Assembly (NCBI RefSeq): GCF_018390515.1
Contig: NZ_JAHBBK010000002.1
Span: 477,743-541,742, forward strand
Reading direction: 5' to 3'
From: Mucilaginibacter sp. Bleaf8
GTDB lineage: Bacteria > Bacteroidota > Bacteroidia > Sphingobacteriales > Sphingobacteriaceae
DNA: 64,000 bases
Position numbers and translations under genes: made by a program. Of this stretch, positions 1 to 9,757 are shown one piece after another. Below the pieces are notes generated by a model that saw only the letters and a list, made by a program, of their open reading frames with translations, searched no databases and was not told the origin of the DNA. The stretch's first letter is position 1; every line of letters starts with the position of its first letter.

Positions 1-1
1 A

Positions 2-337
2 ACCTCCAATCGTCCCGCTTTCTGGTCTGATCACTGGACACCAACCAATCCGGATGCAAAATATCCAAATCCATATTATAGTATGGTGAACAATGTAAGT
101 TCGGAGTTTTGGTTTAGAAGTTCGTTCACCTTTAGAGTATCTAATTTGAACTTATCTTATGCTGTACCATCTAAAATTGCTAATAAATTAGGTGTTGGTA
201 GCATTAGGGCCTACTTTAATGGTACAAACTTGTTTAATTTTTCTAACCCTTTCAGTGAATACCGCGATAATACGACTGCGTACAACCTGTATCCTGCGTT
301 AAAAACCTACTCGTTTGGATTGAATGTCGGATTTTAA
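2..337 (+). CDS. SusC/RagA-type TonB-dependent outer membrane transporter, C-terminal fragment
   Basis: This is the last 111 codons of a gene that begins before the window; the frame is open from base 2. The visible part has alternating aromatic/polar strands and ends in a terminal beta strand with a final phenylalanine (SFGLNVGF), as expected for the last strands of a 22-stranded outer-membrane barrel. The SusD gene follows 11 bp downstream, the standard SusC-SusD arrangement. SusC proteins import oligosaccharides across the outer membrane using TonB energy, with SusD as the lid. The plug and N-terminal domains are outside the window, so substrate class cannot be judged from this piece. Confidence 0.85.
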   Translation, partial: TSNRPAFWSDHWTPTNPDAKYPNPYYSMVNNVSSEFWFRSSFTFRVSNLNLSYAVPSKIANKLGVGSIRAYFNGTNLFNFSNPFSEYRDNTTAYNLYPALKTYSFGLNVGF

Positions 338-348
338 ATAAGAAAATA

Positions 349-2154
349 ATGAAAAATATATATATCAGTTTGTTATTTGTGTTGTTTGGGACTATAATAT
401 TATCAAGTTGCAAAAAAGTATTAGATAAGCAGGATTTGAATAAAGCCTCGCCAGAGCTTGTATTTAGTGATTCTATATTGGTAAAGCAGCAGCTTGATTA
501 TATCTATAATCAAAATTTACCTACTTGGTTTGGAAATACCGGCGGAAGTTTAGGCTCAACAAATGGCTTGGCAGACGACGGTTATAGCGACAACAAGTAT
601 GTGCAGGGCTCATTAACTATTAATGATGTTGTTGATATCGGCAGCACAAATACTTCGGGCAACTACAACAAGCTCCGCATCATCAATACATTTATAGATG
701 GCTTAAAGACTAGTCCATTGCCTAATGATCAAAAAAAGCGCTTCGCTGCACAAGCCATTTTTTTTCGTGCTTTCCGTTATTTTGATTTAGTACGATTGTA
801 CGGTGGTGTACCGTTAATACTTACTCCGTTGGAAGGCGTAGGGCCTGACGCAAAGGATGCCGCCAAGCTGCCTCGAAATTCAACGTCGGAATGCATAAAA
901 CAAATCGTTGCCGATTTAGATACAGCTATAAAATATTTACCCAAAAAATGGCTTACAGCAGATTATGGGCGTATAACAGCAGGTGGTGCAATGGCATTCA
1001 AAGGCAGAGTCCTGTTAACATATGCGAGTCCGCAGTTTTTAAGCGGAGATAATACCGCAACTGACCAATCCCGTTGGCAAACCGCCTATGAAGCCAATAC
1101 ATTAGCCTATAATTATTTAATTAGTGCCGGCTACGGCCTTAATTCTTCATATGATGGCTTGTGGTTTACGGAGGGCTATGCTAATCCTGAAGCGGTAATG
1201 ATTACGGGATTTAATACATCACAGGGCCAGCAAACCAGTAACAATAATGGTTACGAATCATCAACCAGGCCAGCTTATTTAAGTTCTGGTAACAGCAGTA
1301 GCTCAAATCAGCCAACGTGGGATCTTGTTCAGTCCTACCCAATGAAGGATGGCAAAGCTCCGGGTAGCCCGTCATCTAAATATACGTATTCAGTGCAGAA
1401 CTTTTATAAAAACAGAGATCCCCGGTTTGATAAAACTATTGCTTATAACGGAAGTACTTGGTCCATTAATAACAATCCTAATTATAGGCTGTGGACTTAT
1501 ATTATTGGTACAAAGTCAGTAGAGCCTGTTGGGGCAACCACCACAGGCTTTTATTTACGTAAAGCTATTGATCCGACACTTGCTTTAAATAATGTACCAT
1601 ACGCAGGTGCTGATTGGATTGAAATCAGGTTTGCAGAAGTTGTACTTAACTTAGCGGAGTGTGCCGCGGAAACAGGACGAATGGACGAAGCTTTTGAAAA
1701 GCTAAAAACAATTAGACAAAGGGCTGGTATTGAGCCTGGCGACGGAAATTATGGTTTGGATGAGGTTATAAAAGGTGACCGCCTGCAGATGATTAATGCC
1801 ATCATGTTGGAAAGGCAGATCGAGTTTGCCTTTGAGGGTAAACGTTTTTGGGATTTAAGGAGAAGAAGACTGTTGACTGCATTAAATGGAAAGCAACGAT
1901 CCGGTATAAAAATATCAGCAACAGCTGATGCGCCAACCAATCTCACAGCATCAGGCTTTCCGGGCCGCGATGCATTGAGTGCAGACGCAGCGTATACCTA
2001 TTTCACAATTACAGTTGTGCCTTTAGACACAAAATATAAAATAGGTTATCAGCCCGGAATTTATTTTTTTGGTATACCAACAGCTACGATTAATAGTGAT
2101 CCTGCTATTGTGCAAACCAACACATGGGGCGGAACATTTGACCCATTTAAATAA
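349..2154 (+). CDS. SusD/RagB family outer-membrane glycan-binding lipoprotein
   Basis: A 601-residue protein with a lipoprotein signal peptide: hydrophobic stretch from about residue 6 to 18 and lipobox LSSC with Cys21 as the lipidated residue. The middle carries the SusD hallmark around residue 140 (FFRAFRYFDLVRLYGGVPLI), and the C-terminal third has the RagB/SusD motif ending in LERQIEFAFEGKRFWDLRRR. SusD proteins sit at the cell surface, capture glycan and close over the SusC channel. It is directly downstream of the SusC end and is followed by a strong terminator, so SusCD may form a unit separate from the enzyme operon. The DNA here looks more AT-rich than the enzyme genes from 2550 on. 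Confidence 0.95.
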   Translation: MKNIYISLLFVLFGTIILSSCKKVLDKQDLNKASPELVFSDSILVKQQLDYIYNQNLPTWFGNTGGSLGSTNGLADDGYSDNKYVQGSLTINDVVDIGSTNTSGNYNKLRIINTFIDGLKTSPLPNDQKKRFAAQAIFFRAFRYFDLVRLYGGVPLILTPLEGVGPDAKDAAKLPRNSTSECIKQIVADLDTAIKYLPKKWLTADYGRITAGGAMAFKGRVLLTYASPQFLSGDNTATDQSRWQTAYEANTLAYNYLISAGYGLNSSYDGLWFTEGYANPEAVMITGFNTSQGQQTSNNNGYESSTRPAYLSSGNSSSSNQPTWDLVQSYPMKDGKAPGSPSSKYTYSVQNFYKNRDPRFDKTIAYNGSTWSINNNPNYRLWTYIIGTKSVEPVGATTTGFYLRKAIDPTLALNNVPYAGADWIEIRFAEVVLNLAECAAETGRMDEAFEKLKTIRQRAGIEPGDGNYGLDEVIKGDRLQMINAIMLERQIEFAFEGKRFWDLRRRRLLTALNGKQRSGIKISATADAPTNLTASGFPGRDALSADAAYTYFTITVVPLDTKYKIGYQPGIYFFGIPTATINSDPAIVQTNTWGGTFDPFK

Positions 2155-2161
2155 AGCAGTT

Positions 2162-2214
2162 AATCATACAATAAAGAAGGGAGGCTGTGGTCTCCCTTTT
2201 TTTATTGTATGATT
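2162..2214 (+). terminator. Rho-independent terminator after susD
   Basis: A long inverted repeat: the arm at 2162-2183 ends in AAGGGAG and pairs with CTCCCTT plus downstream bases up to 2214, around a loop of about 8 bases; one position is imperfect. The right arm contains a run of seven T. It lies 8 bp after the susD stop codon. Confidence 0.85.
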
Positions 2215-2549
2215 TTAACAATGCTCACTATTGCATATTAAAAAGCTATTAGCATTTGTATCATAGATTAATACTGTTCAAACGATGCCCTAAGCGTCTT
2301 TGTAACATGTTTGCTATAGTGCTGGTATTAACTACGATTAAGAGCCCTTTGGTAATATTTTACAACACTATGTTAAGATTATACATAAATGAGCACTAAA
2401 GGCATTGCATATTTGGCTTAATAGAATTAGAAAACCTATTATTACCTAAGTTTCTCAGTAACCAATTTATAAACCATATACCTGCATGGTCGTTTTGCCT
2501 CATGTGGTATTGGTTTATATGAGCTAAACGTAATTGTAAATCGCTGATA
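2215..2549. other. Intergenic region between susD terminator and enzyme operon
   Basis: About 335 bp, AT-rich, with no convincing gene. It should carry the promoter of the 19-gene operon that starts at 2550. I found no exact TAnnTTTG box with a matching TTG 18-21 bp upstream; the nearest imperfect -7-like matches are CATATTTG at 2408-2415 and a CATGTTTG further upstream. The promoter location is therefore open. Confidence 0.4.
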
Positions 2550-4211
2550 ATGAAAAGAACATTCTCCTTGCTGTCGTTATGCATGGTAGCTTTTGCCGTA
2601 AAACCGGCGATGGCTCAATACCCACAAATACCGGCTGATATCAAAGCGCAAACCGAGGCCATGATGGCCGAAAATCAACGCAAGTCAGACTCGGCCTGGA
2701 AAGTGGCCTTTCCTGTGGTTGATTACGATATGAGACACGGCAAACCCTATATTCCATGGGCTGCCCGTCCGAATGATCTTCCCCAATCGGAACGGTTGGC
2801 TTTCCCCGGAGCGGAAGGCGGAGGCGCGCATTCATTTGGTGGCCAGGGCGGCAAAGTATTTGTGGTTACCAGTTTGGAAGATAGCGGTCCGGGTACGCTT
2901 CGTTATGCCTGTGAGCAAGGCGGGGCGCGTATTATCGTGTTCAACGTAGCGGGCATTATCCGTCTGAAAACACCGCTGATTATCCGTGCACCGTATGTTA
3001 CCATCCAAGGTCAATCAGCACCGGGCAGCGGTGTGTGTGTAGCTGGTGAATCAGTTTGGATCAATACGCACGATGTGGTAATCCGCTACATGCGTTTCCG
3101 CAGAGGCGAAACCAACGTTGGTCGTCGCGACGATGCATTAGGAGGTAATCCGGTAGGTAATATCATTATCGACCATTGTTCAACCAGTTGGGGATTAGAC
3201 GAAAATATGTCCATCTACCGCCATATGTTCGATCCGGGCGATGGCAATAAGGAAGAAAAGCACGGTACTGTTAACGTTACGATATCCAACTGTATTTATT
3301 CAGAAAGCTTAGATACCTGGAACCACGCTTTTGGCAGTACCACAGGCGGCGAAAACTGCATGCTGGTACGCAACCTTTGGGCTGATAATACAGGTCGTAA
3401 CCCATCAATCGGCTGGAATGGTATCTACAACTTTGTTAACAACGTTGTATTTAACTGGGTGCATCGCTCTATGGATGGCGGCGATTATACAGCGAAATTC
3501 AACATCATCAACAACTACTTCAAACCAGGTCCGGCCACACCAACCAATGAGCCGGTTGGTCACCGTATACTGAAGCCCGAATCTGGCAGGAGCAAGCTAA
3601 AAGAAAAAGTATTCGGTATGGCTTACGTGAATGGCAACATCATGGAAGGCAACACAAAAGTTACTGCCGATAACTGGGATGGCGGTGTGCAGGTAGAGGG
3701 TGAAGGCGGTAAAGAAATGGCCGATGCTGGTCAGTATAAAGATTACATGAAATGGAATAAGCCTTTTCCAATGCCTTCGGTTAGGATATTACCGGCACAA
3801 CAGGCCAAAACTTTTGTAATTGCTAACGTTGGTGCAACCTTGCCGCTTAGGGATGAGGTGGATACACGTATCATTAAGCAGGTGGCTACCGGTAAAATTG
3901 ATTATAAGGAAGGCGTTAAGCTTCCCGAAACGCAATTTAAACATCGTCGTTTACCAATAGATTCTTATAAAATTGGCATCATTACCGATATAAGCCAGGT
4001 AGGTGGGTACCCTAACTATGCAGGTGCGCAATACAAAGACAGCGACAATGACGGCTTGCCAGATGATTATGAAACGAAACATGGTCTGAATCCTAAAAAC
4101 GGGAAAGACTCAGCACAGTTAGCTAAAAATGGTGGTGGTTATAGCAACATAGAAGTATACCTGAACACGTTAGCCACGAAAGGTGAGAAACCTGTAGCAG
4201 GAGTTAAATAA
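2550..4211 (+). CDS. Secreted pectate lyase-like protein, PL1 family
   Basis: A 553-residue protein with a signal peptide (hydrophobic core, cleavage after PAMAQ near residue 23). From about residue 85 it shows the Bacteroidota PL1 pattern: FPGAEGGGAHSFGG, VTSLEDSGPGTLRYA, then right-handed beta-helix strands such as VVIRYMRFRRGE and IIIDHCSTSWGLDENM. Near the C-terminus DSDNDGLPDDYE is a calcium-binding thrombospondin-3-like loop. PL1 enzymes cut homogalacturonan by beta-elimination with Ca2+ at alkaline pH. It is the first gene of the long operon, which fits an initial backbone-cutting role at the cell surface or in the periplasm. Pectate versus pectin preference cannot be read from sequence. 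Confidence 0.85.
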   Translation: MKRTFSLLSLCMVAFAVKPAMAQYPQIPADIKAQTEAMMAENQRKSDSAWKVAFPVVDYDMRHGKPYIPWAARPNDLPQSERLAFPGAEGGGAHSFGGQGGKVFVVTSLEDSGPGTLRYACEQGGARIIVFNVAGIIRLKTPLIIRAPYVTIQGQSAPGSGVCVAGESVWINTHDVVIRYMRFRRGETNVGRRDDALGGNPVGNIIIDHCSTSWGLDENMSIYRHMFDPGDGNKEEKHGTVNVTISNCIYSESLDTWNHAFGSTTGGENCMLVRNLWADNTGRNPSIGWNGIYNFVNNVVFNWVHRSMDGGDYTAKFNIINNYFKPGPATPTNEPVGHRILKPESGRSKLKEKVFGMAYVNGNIMEGNTKVTADNWDGGVQVEGEGGKEMADAGQYKDYMKWNKPFPMPSVRILPAQQAKTFVIANVGATLPLRDEVDTRIIKQVATGKIDYKEGVKLPETQFKHRRLPIDSYKIGIITDISQVGGYPNYAGAQYKDSDNDGLPDDYETKHGLNPKNGKDSAQLAKNGGGYSNIEVYLNTLATKGEKPVAGVK

Positions 4212-4226
4212 TGCTATTTTATTATA

Positions 4227-7200
4227 GTGACGATTCGAATTTCAAATATTAAAGTTCTTCTTCATGTTGGTGTTATTGCCGGGTGTATGCTGCTGCATGC
4301 ACCCGTTGCATTGAGCCAGGGTAAAAAGAATGCGCCCAAGCCCCAGCCGCCCATTGCGCAGGATAAGAGTGGTAAATTAGTTTATACTACTGATGCCAAA
4401 GGCAACCGTGTGCCCGATTTTTCTTACTGCGGTTACATGGCTTCTGAGCAGGCCATACCTAATGTGCCGGTGCGTGTTGTAGTGCCTGTTAAACCGGGCG
4501 ATGCAACCTGGCGTATACAGGCTGCTATCAATTATGTAGCTGGCCTGCCTGCAGATAAAAATGGCATTAAAGGTGCGGTATTGCTGCAAAAAGGAATTTA
4601 TGAGGTACAGGGGAGTCTTAAGCTCAATGCATCGGGCGTAATACTGCGTGGTAATGGAATGGGAGAGGACGGTACCACATTGATTGCCGCCGGTAAAGAC
4701 CGCGAAACTTTTATTCGCATTGAAGGTAAAAACGATAAACAGGTAACCGAGCCGGTAAAAATTGCCGATGCTTATGTGCCGGTAAATGCCACCACAGCAC
4801 AGGTAGTACAAGGTAAATATAAAGTGGGCGATCAGGTTATCATTCATCGCCCAAGCACGCAAGCCTGGATCAATCAGTTAGGTACCGAGCATTTCGGCGG
4901 TGGCCTTACCAGTTTGGGTTGGAAACCCGGTCAGCAGGACATTTACTGGGATCGTAAAGTGGTTGCTGTTAATGGTACCAACCTTACGCTTGATGCACCT
5001 CTAACCACCGCGCTCGACTCGGCTTTTGGCGGCGGTACAATCAGCACGTACCAGTGGAACGGACGCATCCGGCAATCCGGTATTGAGAACCTGCGTTTGC
5101 AATCGGCTTATGATATCCAAAACCTCAAAGACGAAGCCCATCGCTGGATGGCCATTACCATTGCCAACGCAGCTGATGTATGGGTGCGCCAGGTAACTTT
5201 TGAGCACTTTGCAGGTTCGGCAGTGTTTGTGCTAGAAACCGCCAAACGTGTAACGGTAGAAGATTGTAAATCGTTGGCCCCGGTATCAGAAATTGGTGGA
5301 CAACGTCGTAATACATTTTGGACCATGGGTCAGCAAACTTTGTTTCAGCGGTTGTATGCTGAAAACGGTTTCCATGATTTTGCTGTAGGTTACATGGCTC
5401 CGGGTCCGAATGTATTCGTACAGTGCCAGTCGTGGCAGCCGCATAGCTTTAGCGGCGCTATTGATAGCTGGGCATCAGGCGTTTTGTTTGATGTAATTAA
5501 CATTGACGGGCAAGCGCTAAGCTACATGAATCGTGGACAGGACGGGCAGGGTGCAGGCTGGAGTGCTGCCAATAGCGTTTTCTGGAATTGCAGTGCCGCA
5601 CGGGTAGATTGCTATCAGCCGCCAACAGCGCAAAACTGGGCCTTTGGTACCTGGGCGCAATTTGCCGGTAACGGCTACTGGGGCGAATCCAACAACAGCA
5701 TCAACCCGCGCAGCTTATACTACGCGCAACTGGCCGCCCGCTTAAATACTGATGTGGCCCAGCAAGCGCAGATTTTGCCGGTTGAAACCGAGGCATCCAG
5801 TAGCCCGACGGTACAACAGGCCGCACTGTTAACTGCTAATTCTGTTAAGCCGGCAGTCACGATTTTGGATTGGGTAAACCAGGCAGCTTCTCGCAATCCA
5901 ATTGCAGCAAATGCCACTGCTATAAAAACTATCGATCAGATCAAAACACCGCAACCTGTACAACCGGTTAGGGCCCCGGCCATGCAGGTAACTAACGGCT
6001 GGCTGGTGCGTGGTAACACCGTTTTAACCGGCATGCGCCATGAAGTGCCTTGGTGGAACGGTTCTGTCGATCCGAATTATCTTCAAAAAACTGCTAAACC
6101 TCATATCACCCGTTGGGTACCCGGCAGGGTAGGTACCGGGCTTACGGATGATATAAATTCAGTAAGTAACTGGATGCTCGACAAACATATCGTTGCATTA
6201 GAACATAACTATGGACTATGGTATGAGCGCCGTCGCGATGATCACGAGCGCATCCGCCGTCTGGATGGCGATGTATGGCCGCCGTTTTACGAACTGCCGT
6301 TTGCCCGAAGCGGGCAAGGCACTGCTTATGATGGCTTAAGTAAATATGACCTGACCAAGTACAATTACTGGTACTGGAACCGCCTAAAACAGTTTGCCGA
6401 TTTGGCCGACCAGAAAGGTTTGGTACTCATCCACCAAAATTATTTTCAGCATAATATTATAGAAGCGGGCGCACATTACGCCGATTTTCCGTGGCGACCG
6501 GCTAACAATATCAACAACACTGGCTTCCCCGAACCGCCGCCTTACGCCGGTGATAAGCGGATTTTTATGGCCGAGCAGTTTTATGATGTTACCCACCCGG
6601 TACGCCGTAAACTTCACCAGGCTTATATACGCCAGTGCCTCGATAATTTTGCTGCCAACAATGGCGTGATACAATTTATAGGAGCCGAGTTTACCGGTCC
6701 GCTGCACTTTGTACAATTCTGGATTGAAACCATACAACAGTGGGAGCAGGAGAAGGGCAAAAAGGAACTCATTGGGTTAAGTACCACTAAAGATGTGCAG
6801 GATGCTGTGCTGGCCGATCCGGCCCGTGCCGTAGCCATCAGCGTAATTGATATTCGATACTGGCATTACCAGGCCGATGGCAAAGCCTATGCACCGGCAG
6901 GCGGCCAAAATTTGGCACCCCGTCAGCAGGCTCGTCAGTTTAAGCCAAAAGCCACCTCTTTTGAGCAGGTATACCGTGCGGTGCACGAGTATCGTACCCA
7001 ATACCCCGATAAGGCGGTAATCTACTCCAGCGATGGGTACGACCGTTATGGTTGGGCAGCCTTTATAGCAGGTGGCTCGTTACCTAATTTGCCGGCCGGT
7101 ACAGACGCGCAGCTTTTATCGGCAGCTGCCGGTATGAAACCAATTGAGTTATCAGTACAAGGTCAATGGGCATTAGGTGATCCGGCAAAAGGTTTCATTG

Positions 7201-7385
7201 TCTACACTAATACAGGTAACACCGTTGAGTTAAAAACAGACCCTGCTGCCCGATACACTGCCCGCTGGATAGATCCGGAAACAGGAAAGTATCTGACCAA
7301 AGGCAGCTCGGTAAAAGGTAACAGTATAAGTAACCTCACCAGCCCCAAAAGCGGCCCGGCGGTATTATGGTTAAAACGTATTTAA
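4227..7385 (+). CDS. Secreted two-domain protein: right-handed beta-helix plus DUF6298-like domain
   Basis: A 1052-residue protein that begins at a GTG codon; no in-frame ATG lies between the previous stop and the signal peptide (hydrophobic core, cleavage near VALSQ, residue 31). Residues about 70-560 look like a pectin-lyase-type right-handed beta-helix (IQAAINYVAG, GVILRGNGMG, RQVTFEHFAGSAV). Residues about 585-1050 form a second domain resembling DUF6298, with TIM-barrel-like segments (LVLIHQNYFQHNI, FIGAEFTGPLHF, AVIYSSDGYDRYGW). The glutamate in GAEFTGP and the aspartate in SSDGYD are candidate catalytic acids by analogy with clan-A hydrolases. No activity is known to me. Its place between PL1 and GH140 suggests a pectin side-chain or backbone enzyme. 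Confidence 0.7.
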   Translation: MTIRISNIKVLLHVGVIAGCMLLHAPVALSQGKKNAPKPQPPIAQDKSGKLVYTTDAKGNRVPDFSYCGYMASEQAIPNVPVRVVVPVKPGDATWRIQAAINYVAGLPADKNGIKGAVLLQKGIYEVQGSLKLNASGVILRGNGMGEDGTTLIAAGKDRETFIRIEGKNDKQVTEPVKIADAYVPVNATTAQVVQGKYKVGDQVIIHRPSTQAWINQLGTEHFGGGLTSLGWKPGQQDIYWDRKVVAVNGTNLTLDAPLTTALDSAFGGGTISTYQWNGRIRQSGIENLRLQSAYDIQNLKDEAHRWMAITIANAADVWVRQVTFEHFAGSAVFVLETAKRVTVEDCKSLAPVSEIGGQRRNTFWTMGQQTLFQRLYAENGFHDFAVGYMAPGPNVFVQCQSWQPHSFSGAIDSWASGVLFDVINIDGQALSYMNRGQDGQGAGWSAANSVFWNCSAARVDCYQPPTAQNWAFGTWAQFAGNGYWGESNNSINPRSLYYAQLAARLNTDVAQQAQILPVETEASSSPTVQQAALLTANSVKPAVTILDWVNQAASRNPIAANATAIKTIDQIKTPQPVQPVRAPAMQVTNGWLVRGNTVLTGMRHEVPWWNGSVDPNYLQKTAKPHITRWVPGRVGTGLTDDINSVSNWMLDKHIVALEHNYGLWYERRRDDHERIRRLDGDVWPPFYELPFARSGQGTAYDGLSKYDLTKYNYWYWNRLKQFADLADQKGLVLIHQNYFQHNIIEAGAHYADFPWRPANNINNTGFPEPPPYAGDKRIFMAEQFYDVTHPVRRKLHQAYIRQCLDNFAANNGVIQFIGAEFTGPLHFVQFWIETIQQWEQEKGKKELIGLSTTKDVQDAVLADPARAVAISVIDIRYWHYQADGKAYAPAGGQNLAPRQQARQFKPKATSFEQVYRAVHEYRTQYPDKAVIYSSDGYDRYGWAAFIAGGSLPNLPAGTDAQLLSAAAGMKPIELSVQGQWALGDPAKGFIVYTNTGNTVELKTDPAARYTARWIDPETGKYLTKGSSVKGNSISNLTSPKSGPAVLWLKRI

Positions 7386-7386
7386 A

Positions 7387-8787
7387 ATGATGCTAAAAAA
7401 GCTTAATTATATCATCGTTGCAGCGGCTGCTATATGCTTCGCTTTTGGATGGATGCGCCATGCCGGGGTAGAGAAGTTATCGATATCGGCAAATCACCGC
7501 TATTTCGTAACTGCTGATCAGAAGCCTTTCTTTTGGCTGGGCGATACCGGCTGGTTGTTGCTTTCCAAACTTAATCGTGAGGATGCCGAAAAATACCTCG
7601 AGATACGCCGCCAGCAGGGCTTCAATGTGATACAGGTAATGGTAATCCACGATATTAAAGAAACCAATGCTTATGGCGATTCCGCTCTTACCAATGTTGA
7701 CATCTCCCGCCCTAAAGTAACCGAAGGGAGCGATGCTGCCAATGCCGCACAGTATGATTATTGGGATCACGTGGATTGGATTGTTGACCGTGCAGCAGCA
7801 AAAGGATTGTACATGGCACTGGTGCCCGTGTGGGGATCGGTAGTAAAATCTAAAGCGGGAGTTACCTCTGAAAAAGCAAAGGCATACGCCAGTTTTCTGG
7901 TGAACCGATATAAAAACAGATCGAACATAATTTGGATGAATGGTGGCGATATAGCAGGCAGTGATTCTATGCAGGTATGGAAAACCATTGGCAATGTACT
8001 GCGTGCCGAAGACGGTAACCATCTTATCACCTATCATCCGCGTGGCCGTACACAATCATCCAAGTGGTTTCATAACGAAGACTGGCTGGATTTTAATTGT
8101 TTCCAATCAGGCCATCGCACTTATAAGCAGGATACTTCAGCCAAAGATTTAAAGTATGGTGAAGATAACTGGCGTTATGTGCAGGATGATTATAACAAGC
8201 AGCCTATCAAGCCAACGCTGGATGTGGAGCCATCTTATGAAAGAATTCCGCACGGTTTACACGACATTAAGCAACCCCGGTGGACAGCTGCTGATGTACG
8301 CCGTTATGCCTACTGGTCTGTTTTTGCAGGAGGTTGCGGCTACACTTACGGCAACAATGATGTGATGCAAATGCATAAACCTACCGACAAGAAAAGCGCT
8401 TACGGCTCTAAAAACTATTGGTATAAATCTATTAATGATCCCGGCGCGCTGCAAATGAAGCACATTAAAAAACTGATGTTATCGCGCTCATACTTTGATC
8501 GCGTGCCCGACCAGTCGCTGATTGCGGGTGGGCAAGGTAAGCGGTATAACTATCTGGTTGCTACCCGGGGTGAAAAGTATGCCTTTGTGTATACTTATAA
8601 CGGCCGCAATATGAGCATCAGCACAGCTACGTTGCCGGGCTCAAAAATAAAAGTCAGCTGGTTTAACCCGCGTACAGGCACTTACACAGCCACCACCGTA
8701 CGCACCAAGACCAGCATAATGAATTTTGACCCGCCCGGAGAAGTTGCCAATGGCAACGATTGGGTGCTGGTACTGGATGCCGTTTAA
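7387..8787 (+). CDS. GH140-family glycoside hydrolase (DUF4038), putative apiosidase
   Basis: A 466-residue protein with an N-terminal hydrophobic segment (residues 8-20) acting as signal or anchor. It has the DUF4038 TIM-barrel start (FFWLGDTGWLLL) and a C-terminal collagen-binding-like beta domain (KVSWFNPRTGTY). The GH140 catalytic acids appear conserved: Asp188 in WMNGGDIAG and Glu281 in LDVEPSYE, close to the Asp187/Glu284 pair I recall for the characterised RG-II apiosidase BT1012. GH140 releases D-apiose-linked side chains from the RG-II backbone. The gene starts 1 bp after the upstream stop. DUF4038 proteins also occur in other loci, so apiose specificity is inferred from family and context. 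Confidence 0.8.
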   Translation: MMLKKLNYIIVAAAAICFAFGWMRHAGVEKLSISANHRYFVTADQKPFFWLGDTGWLLLSKLNREDAEKYLEIRRQQGFNVIQVMVIHDIKETNAYGDSALTNVDISRPKVTEGSDAANAAQYDYWDHVDWIVDRAAAKGLYMALVPVWGSVVKSKAGVTSEKAKAYASFLVNRYKNRSNIIWMNGGDIAGSDSMQVWKTIGNVLRAEDGNHLITYHPRGRTQSSKWFHNEDWLDFNCFQSGHRTYKQDTSAKDLKYGEDNWRYVQDDYNKQPIKPTLDVEPSYERIPHGLHDIKQPRWTAADVRRYAYWSVFAGGCGYTYGNNDVMQMHKPTDKKSAYGSKNYWYKSINDPGALQMKHIKKLMLSRSYFDRVPDQSLIAGGQGKRYNYLVATRGEKYAFVYTYNGRNMSISTATLPGSKIKVSWFNPRTGTYTATTVRTKTSIMNFDPPGEVANGNDWVLVLDAV

Positions 8788-8796
8788 TATAAAGCA

Positions 8797-9753
8797 ATGA
8801 TGGCGGAGGGTAAAAAATGGTTTATGGGCTTGTTTATGGCGGTGGTGCTGGCATCATGTGCAGCTAAAAAGGAGGTATACATGTTCACTTCCTTTCATGA
8901 ACCTGCATCCGAAGGCTTGCGCCTGCTTTATAGCTATGATGCCTACCATTGGACCGACTTAAACTATACCTTTTTAAAACCCGAAGCAGGCGATGCCAAA
9001 ATTATGCGCGACCCGTCTATTGCCCGGGGGCCGGATGGTACCTATCATTTGGTGTGGACAACCGGCTGGAAAAACGATAAGGGCTTTGGCTATTCCAGTT
9101 CAAAAGATCTGATCCACTGGTCGCCGCAACAGCATATCCGTATTATGGCTAATGAGCCGACCACCGTGAATGTGTGGGCGCCGGAAATATTTTATGATGA
9201 TGAGCAAAAGCAGTTCATCATTGTCTGGGCCTCAACTATTCCATTCAGGTTTCCGAAAGGGCAGGAAGATGAGAATAACAATCACCGGTTATATTATACC
9301 ACTACCAAAGATTTTGTGGCTTTTACACCGGCCAAGCTTTTTCTGGATCCGGGTTTCAGTGTGATAGATGCCCAGATAGTGAAAGTGGCTAAAAAGAACT
9401 ATGTGTTGGTAATGAAGGATAACACCCGTCCCAACAGAAATATACTGGTTGCATCGGCCACTAATCCTTTAGGGCCGTACAGCAATTACAGCAAGCGCTT
9501 CACCGAGCTGTTTTCTGAAGGGCCAAATGCTACCAAGGCAGGCAATAAGTGGTTAATTTATTATGATTCATACCGGTTGAAAAGGTACGGCGCCATGAGT
9601 ACAACTAATTTTAAAACGTTTACCGACGTATCAAATCAGGTAAGTGTACCTGAAGGTCATAAGCACGGTACGATATTCAAAGTATCAAAACAAACGCTGA
9701 ACAACATTAAAAAGGAAATAGGGCAAAAGCAGGCAGCTGCTTTATCTAAATAA
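8797..9753 (+). CDS. GH43-like five-bladed beta-propeller lipoprotein
   Basis: A 318-residue lipoprotein: hydrophobic signal and lipobox LASC with Cys21. The GH43 acid triad is visible: Asp72 in MRDPSIARGP (base), Asp191 in SVIDAQIV (pKa modulator) and Glu241 in FSEGPNAT (acid). Blade motifs such as WAPEIFYDDE and GYSSSKDLIHW repeat along the chain. GH43 enzymes usually remove alpha-L-arabinofuranose or beta-xylose; it resembles a short single-domain subfamily such as GH43_18, but I cannot fix the subfamily by eye. The lipid anchor places it on a membrane facing the periplasm or cell surface, in the same transcript as GH140. Confidence 0.75.
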   Translation: MMAEGKKWFMGLFMAVVLASCAAKKEVYMFTSFHEPASEGLRLLYSYDAYHWTDLNYTFLKPEAGDAKIMRDPSIARGPDGTYHLVWTTGWKNDKGFGYSSSKDLIHWSPQQHIRIMANEPTTVNVWAPEIFYDDEQKQFIIVWASTIPFRFPKGQEDENNNHRLYYTTTKDFVAFTPAKLFLDPGFSVIDAQIVKVAKKNYVLVMKDNTRPNRNILVASATNPLGPYSNYSKRFTELFSEGPNATKAGNKWLIYYDSYRLKRYGAMSTTNFKTFTDVSNQVSVPEGHKHGTIFKVSKQTLNNIKKEIGQKQAAALSK

Positions 9754-9757
9754 ATAT

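Noticed and set aside
2408..2415. Promoter of the large operon at CATATTTG
   Set aside because: It has one mismatch in the -7 box, no TTG at the right distance and would leave a leader of about 125 bases; not strong enough to list as a promoter.
7477..8055. 192-codon - strand open frame opposite GH140
   Set aside because: It lies wholly inside a well-supported gene on the other strand, has no recognisable domain and reads as a shadow frame.
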